From contig NZ_SZNK01000001.1 of the NCBI RefSeq assembly GCF_005217615.1, forward strand, positions 763,501 to 827,500: a stretch of 64,000 nt of DNA. Direction: 5' to 3'. Shown here piece by piece: positions 61,094 to 64,000 of this stretch. Position 1 is the first letter of the stretch. The number at the start of each line of letters is the position of its first letter. The translations under genes and the position numbers were made by a program. Below the pieces are notes generated by a model, which saw nothing but the letters and a program-made list of their open reading frames with translations, was not told the origin of the DNA and ran no database searches. This stretch comes from Brevibacillus antibioticus. GTDB lineage: Bacteria; Bacillota; Bacilli; Brevibacillales; Brevibacillaceae.

Positions 61094-62454
61094 TGCGTTT
61101 TCAAGATAAGCATGTCGTCGTTATTGGTATGGCAAAGAGCGGTGTCGCAGTGGCAAAACTGCTACACCGCTTTGGTGCTCATGTCGTCGTAAATGATAAA
61201 AAGCCACGTGAAGAAGCAGTGGGGATAGAAGAGCTGGAATCGTTGGGGATACCGGTCATTTGCGGTTATCACCCCGATGATCTCATTCATGAAGGCTTAT
61301 CCCTTGTGGTCAAAAATCCGGGGATTCCGTATGAAGCAGCACCCGTCAAGCAGGCGCAGGCACTAGGCATTCCTGTTGTGACGGAGGTGGAGCTGGCCTC
61401 CCAGATTGCCAAGGCACCGATTATCGGCATTACAGGCTCTAATGGAAAGACAACGACCACTACGCTCGTTGGACTGATATTCAAAGAAGCGGGTCTGGAT
61501 GCGAGAGTAGGAGGCAACATTGGTACCGTTTTGTGTGGTCTAGCGGAGGAAGCTGGTCCCGACGAATGGCTCGTTGCCGAATTGAGTAGTTTCCAACTGA
61601 TGGGGACGAGGGAATTCCGCCCGCATATCGGTGTTTTGCTCAATCTGTATCCTGCTCATCTGGATTACCATCACACCATGGAAGAGTATTTGGCAGCCAA
61701 ACTAAAAATGTTTGCCAACCAAACGGCAGATGACGCCGCTATTTTGCCATATGACCAACCAGAGATCGTAGAAAAATGCAAAGACCTCCCTGCAGCCATC
61801 TACTACTTTAGCAAGAGTCAAGAGGTACCAAAGGGAGCTTTTGTCAAGGATGGTTTGATCCTGTTTGCGGATGGGAATGGGAATACAGAGCCAATCGTTG
61901 CGATAACGGATATTACCGTTCCGCATCTGGATAATGCACTGGCAGCGATTCTTGTTGCGAAGCTCGCAGGCGCGGACAAGCAATCGATCATACAAGTTCT
62001 TACTACCTTCCCAGGGGTAGAGCACCGGATGGAGTTCGTAGATTCGATCCGTGGTGTCAAATACTTCAACGATTCAAAAGCGACCAATCCGGAAGCGGCA
62101 TCGCGTGCCTTGCAAGCATGCAAGGAGCCAGTCGTATGGATTTGCGGTGGGCTGGATCGTGGTGTTGATTTTCGGGAACTGCTGCCTGTGATCCAAGGTC
62201 GGGTAAAAGCAGTCATCGCTCTCGGGCAAACGGCTCCGATTTTATTGGAACGTGCTCAGGAAGCAGGGATTAATGAGCGTATCCATGTCGATACTGTGGA
62301 AAAAGCCGTTCTTGCTGCTTCCCAGTTGGCCGAATCAGGTGATGTGGTCTTACTGAGCCCTGCTTGTGCGAGTTGGGACATGTTTCCTTCGTTTGAGACA
62401 AGGGGGAGCATGTTTAAGGACGGCGTGCATAGACTTAAAACAAGCCTAGCATAA
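61090..62454 (+). CDS. murD: UDP-MurNAc-L-alanine:D-glutamate ligase MurD
   Basis: Adds D-glutamate to UDP-MurNAc-L-Ala. 454 residues: N-terminal [16 protein letters not shown] near 10-25, ATP loop [13 protein letters not shown] near 113-125, ELSSFQL near 158-164, and the C-terminal [11 protein letters not shown] and [12 protein letters not shown] blocks. The ATG overlaps the mraY stop by four bases (ATGA), and a second ATG follows directly, so translation is coupled. Confidence 0.95.
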   Translation: MMRFQDKHVVVIGMAKSGVAVAKLLHRFGAHVVVNDKKPREEAVGIEELESLGIPVICGYHPDDLIHEGLSLVVKNPGIPYEAAPVKQAQALGIPVVTEVELASQIAKAPIIGITGSNGKTTTTTLVGLIFKEAGLDARVGGNIGTVLCGLAEEAGPDEWLVAELSSFQLMGTREFRPHIGVLLNLYPAHLDYHHTMEEYLAAKLKMFANQTADDAAILPYDQPEIVEKCKDLPAAIYYFSKSQEVPKGAFVKDGLILFADGNGNTEPIVAITDITVPHLDNALAAILVAKLAGADKQSIIQVLTTFPGVEHRMEFVDSIRGVKYFNDSKATNPEAASRALQACKEPVVWICGGLDRGVDFRELLPVIQGRVKAVIALGQTAPILLERAQEAGINERIHVDTVEKAVLAASQLAESGDVVLLSPACASWDMFPSFETRGSMFKDGVHRLKTSLA

Positions 62455-62519
62455 CGTCCCACTGTATCATCAAGAATATGACAAAAGCGGGACGGCATGA
62501 GAAAGGATGACCTGGCACA

Positions 62520-63614
62520 ATGAGCAAGGTACGCTCTGCCCCCGACTTCATAATTATTTTTGCAACACTTTTTTTATTGGGAATTGGCATCGTGATGGTG
62601 TACAGCGCTAGCGCGATCGTGGCGCAAAAGCCGCCATTTTCCGATCCGTATTTTTTCGCCAAGCGGCAACTGATCTTTGCGTTGTTAGGGATTACATCCA
62701 TGTACATTACGATGAATATCGACTACTGGGTGTGGAAGCAATTGGCCAAGCCAGGGTATTTGGTGAGCATCGGCCTGTTAATTCTGGTTTTGATTATCGG
62801 GATCGAAGTAAATGGCTCAAAAAGCTGGCTTGGTTTTGGCGCTTTTGGAATTCAACCAGGAGAATTTGCCAAGCTGGGCGTCGTTGCATTTCTGGCGAAG
62901 TGGCTCTCCGATAATCAGAAACAAATTGTTTTGTTCCGAAAAGGTCTTATGCCTGCCTTGGGAATTCCCGTTTTGTGTTTTGGCTTGATCATGTTGCAAC
63001 CAGATTTGGGAACCGGGACGGTTTTGATGGGAACTGCGGTCGTTATGATTTTTGCGTCAGGTGCGCGGGTCAGTCATTTTGTCGGATTGGGAATGATTGG
63101 AGTCGTTGGCTTCATTGGCTTGGTTTTATCAGCACCTTATCGAATCAAAAGGATTACGTCCTTCCTCGATCCGTGGTCTGACCCGCTCAATACCGGCTAT
63201 CAAATCATCCAATCCCTTTACGCAATAGGTCCCGGCGGTTTGTTGGGTCTTGGTCTTGGACAAAGCAGACAGAAGCATTTGTACCTGCCTGAGCCGTACA
63301 ATGATTTTATTTTCTCGATTGTCGCGGAGGAGCTTGGCTTTATCGGAGGCACGCTCATTCTCCTGCTATTCCTCCTCTTGTTGTGGAGGGGAATGCGGAC
63401 GGCGATTACAGCTCCAGATTTGTTCGGAAGCCTGCTTGCGCTAGGGATCATTGGCATGATTGCCATCCAGGTTGTCATCAATATTGGTGTTGTGACAGGG
63501 ATGTTTCCGGTGACAGGAATCACGTTGCCGTTCTTAAGCTACGGGGGGTCATCATTGACACTGATGCTCACTGGTGTAGGTGTCTTGTTGAACATCTCAC
63601 GTTTTTGTCGATAA
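62520..63614 (+). CDS. spoVE: SEDS glycosyltransferase SpoVE (FtsW family)
   Basis: Membrane glycan polymerase partner of SpoVD for cortex synthesis. 364 residues with about ten membrane helices. SEDS hallmarks: GIVMVYSAS at 23-31, GSKSWLGFGAFGIQPGEFAK near 99-118, QPDLGTGTV near 160-168, and the end PFLSYGGSS. A clear FtsW call at family level; SpoVE is chosen for the place between murD and murG. ATG follows AAAGGATGACC. Confidence 0.9.
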   Translation: MSKVRSAPDFIIIFATLFLLGIGIVMVYSASAIVAQKPPFSDPYFFAKRQLIFALLGITSMYITMNIDYWVWKQLAKPGYLVSIGLLILVLIIGIEVNGSKSWLGFGAFGIQPGEFAKLGVVAFLAKWLSDNQKQIVLFRKGLMPALGIPVLCFGLIMLQPDLGTGTVLMGTAVVMIFASGARVSHFVGLGMIGVVGFIGLVLSAPYRIKRITSFLDPWSDPLNTGYQIIQSLYAIGPGGLLGLGLGQSRQKHLYLPEPYNDFIFSIVAEELGFIGGTLILLLFLLLLWRGMRTAITAPDLFGSLLALGIIGMIAIQVVINIGVVTGMFPVTGITLPFLSYGGSSLTLMLTGVGVLLNISRFCR

Positions 63615-63628
63615 CAGAAACCTCAACG

Positions 63629-63671
63629 AGGAGTACGCAATAAGTAAGTAATTCAGTCTATTGCTACTCCT
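63629..63671 (+). promoter_or_regulatory. Long hairpin between spoVE and murG
   Basis: AGGAGTA-(C)-GCAATA (63629-63642) pairs with TATTGC-TACTCCT (63659-63671), 13 base pairs with a single bulged C and a 16-base loop. No T-run follows, so it is not a terminator. Confidence 0.65.
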
Positions 63672-63694
63672 TCTCAAAAAAAGGGTGTGAACGT

Positions 63695-64000
63695 ATGCGT
63701 GTCGTCTTAACAGGCGGTGGCACAGGTGGACATATTTATCCGGCGCTTGCGGTGGCGAGAGAAGTTTCTCGCCAAAATCCGCAGGCTGCCTTTTTGTATA
63801 TTGGCAGTAAAAAAGGCTTGGAAGCAGATTTGGTTCCGAGATCAAATATTCCTTTCCAATCCGTAGAAATTAGTGGATTGAAACGCAAGCTGTCGTTGGA
63901 CAACCTGAAGACCTTGTGGAAATTCGTCCGGGCTGTTGGCGATGCCAAGAAAATGTTGCGCGAGTTCAAACCGGATGTCGTAATTGGTACGGGTGGCTAC
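63695..64000 (+). CDS. murG: Lipid II synthase MurG, N-terminal part (cut by window end)
   Basis: Transfers GlcNAc from UDP-GlcNAc to lipid I on the inner membrane face. Only the first 102 residues are present. The start [20 protein letters not shown] holds the glycine-rich donor/lipid loop, then [14 protein letters not shown] and [10 protein letters not shown], all conserved in MurG. ATG follows AAGGGTGTGAACGT. The frame is open to the end of the window. Confidence 0.95.
   Translation, partial: MRVVLTGGGTGGHIYPALAVAREVSRQNPQAAFLYIGSKKGLEADLVPRSNIPFQSVEISGLKRKLSLDNLKTLWKFVRAVGDAKKMLREFKPDVVIGTGGY

Overview
The window reads as a chromosomal segment of a spore-forming, low-to-mid GC Gram-positive of the Paenibacillaceae, most probably Brevibacillus. 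This rests on recognised genes, not on a database search. The gene content is Bacillus-like (YhcN/YlaJ spore lipoproteins, a ScoC-like regulator, RsfA, SpoVD, SpoVE, BshC, an SR1P peptide, an S-box leader). It also has features less typical of Bacillus subtilis: an adenosylhomocysteinase, an SLH-domain wall protein, and long PASTA/proline-rich additions on PBP2B. Strong AGGAGG-type ribosome sites and frequent TTG/GTG starts fit this group. No tRNA, rRNA, CRISPR array, complete insertion sequence or prophage was seen.

Layout. 1-5.8 kb: N-acetyldiaminopimelate deacetylase (lysine/peptidoglycan precursor), small secreted or conserved hypotheticals, a cell-wall glucosaminidase, a ScoC-like regulator and a lysophospholipase-like hydrolase. 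5.8-6.1 kb: a dual-function small RNA gene encoding the GapA-binding peptide SR1P. 6.1-17.4 kb: a secreted beta-propeller protein, a dihydroorotate-dehydrogenase-like protein fused to a duplicated membrane module, arginine decarboxylase (speA), a nitronate monooxygenase-like enzyme, a locus of unknown function around a DUF4446 protein, and S-adenosylmethionine decarboxylase (speD) behind a long structured leader. speA and speD together point to agmatine/putrescine-to-spermidine synthesis. 17.4-28.8 kb: the yla-type block (YlaJ-like lipoproteins, typA, ylaH, phoH2/ylaK), interrupted by a secreted Ig-like protein and by metI-metC under a SAM riboswitch. 28.8-29.0 kb: an intergenic RNA-like element with a 13-bp closing helix and a terminator.

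29-39.9 kb: mixed housekeeping and stress genes matching the B. subtilis yqg and ylb neighbourhoods (yqgX, yqgY, mgsR, rsfA, ylbP), a CapA-family lipoprotein, a MidA-type methyltransferase, and a SufR-like Fe-S-type regulator next to a MITE-like palindromic repeat. 40.1-45.0 kb: a five-gene yngH-HB-G-F-E operon for leucine/isovalerate catabolism through methylcrotonyl-CoA, preceded by a CcpA (cre) site. 45.2-48.9 kb: panE, a DUF3397 gene, an XRE-cupin regulator and bshC (bacillithiol). 49-51.9 kb: an SLH protein, a LysR remnant and ahcY. 51.9-64.0 kb: the division and cell-wall cluster mraZ-rsmH-ftsL-pbpB-spoVD-murE-mraY-murD-spoVE-murG (murG cut by the window end), with murF absent from the cluster as in B. 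subtilis.

The most unusual material is RNA-level: an uncharacterised approx 200-nt structured RNA after phoH2, structured leaders before speD and before the gene at 15444, a hairpin that hides the spoVD ribosome site, and other strong stems in the spacers of the wall cluster. At the protein level the standout is the flavoprotein-like pseudoenzyme fused to a twice-repeated membrane domain (8156-10093). All RNA foldings were done by eye and need covariation or folding checks.
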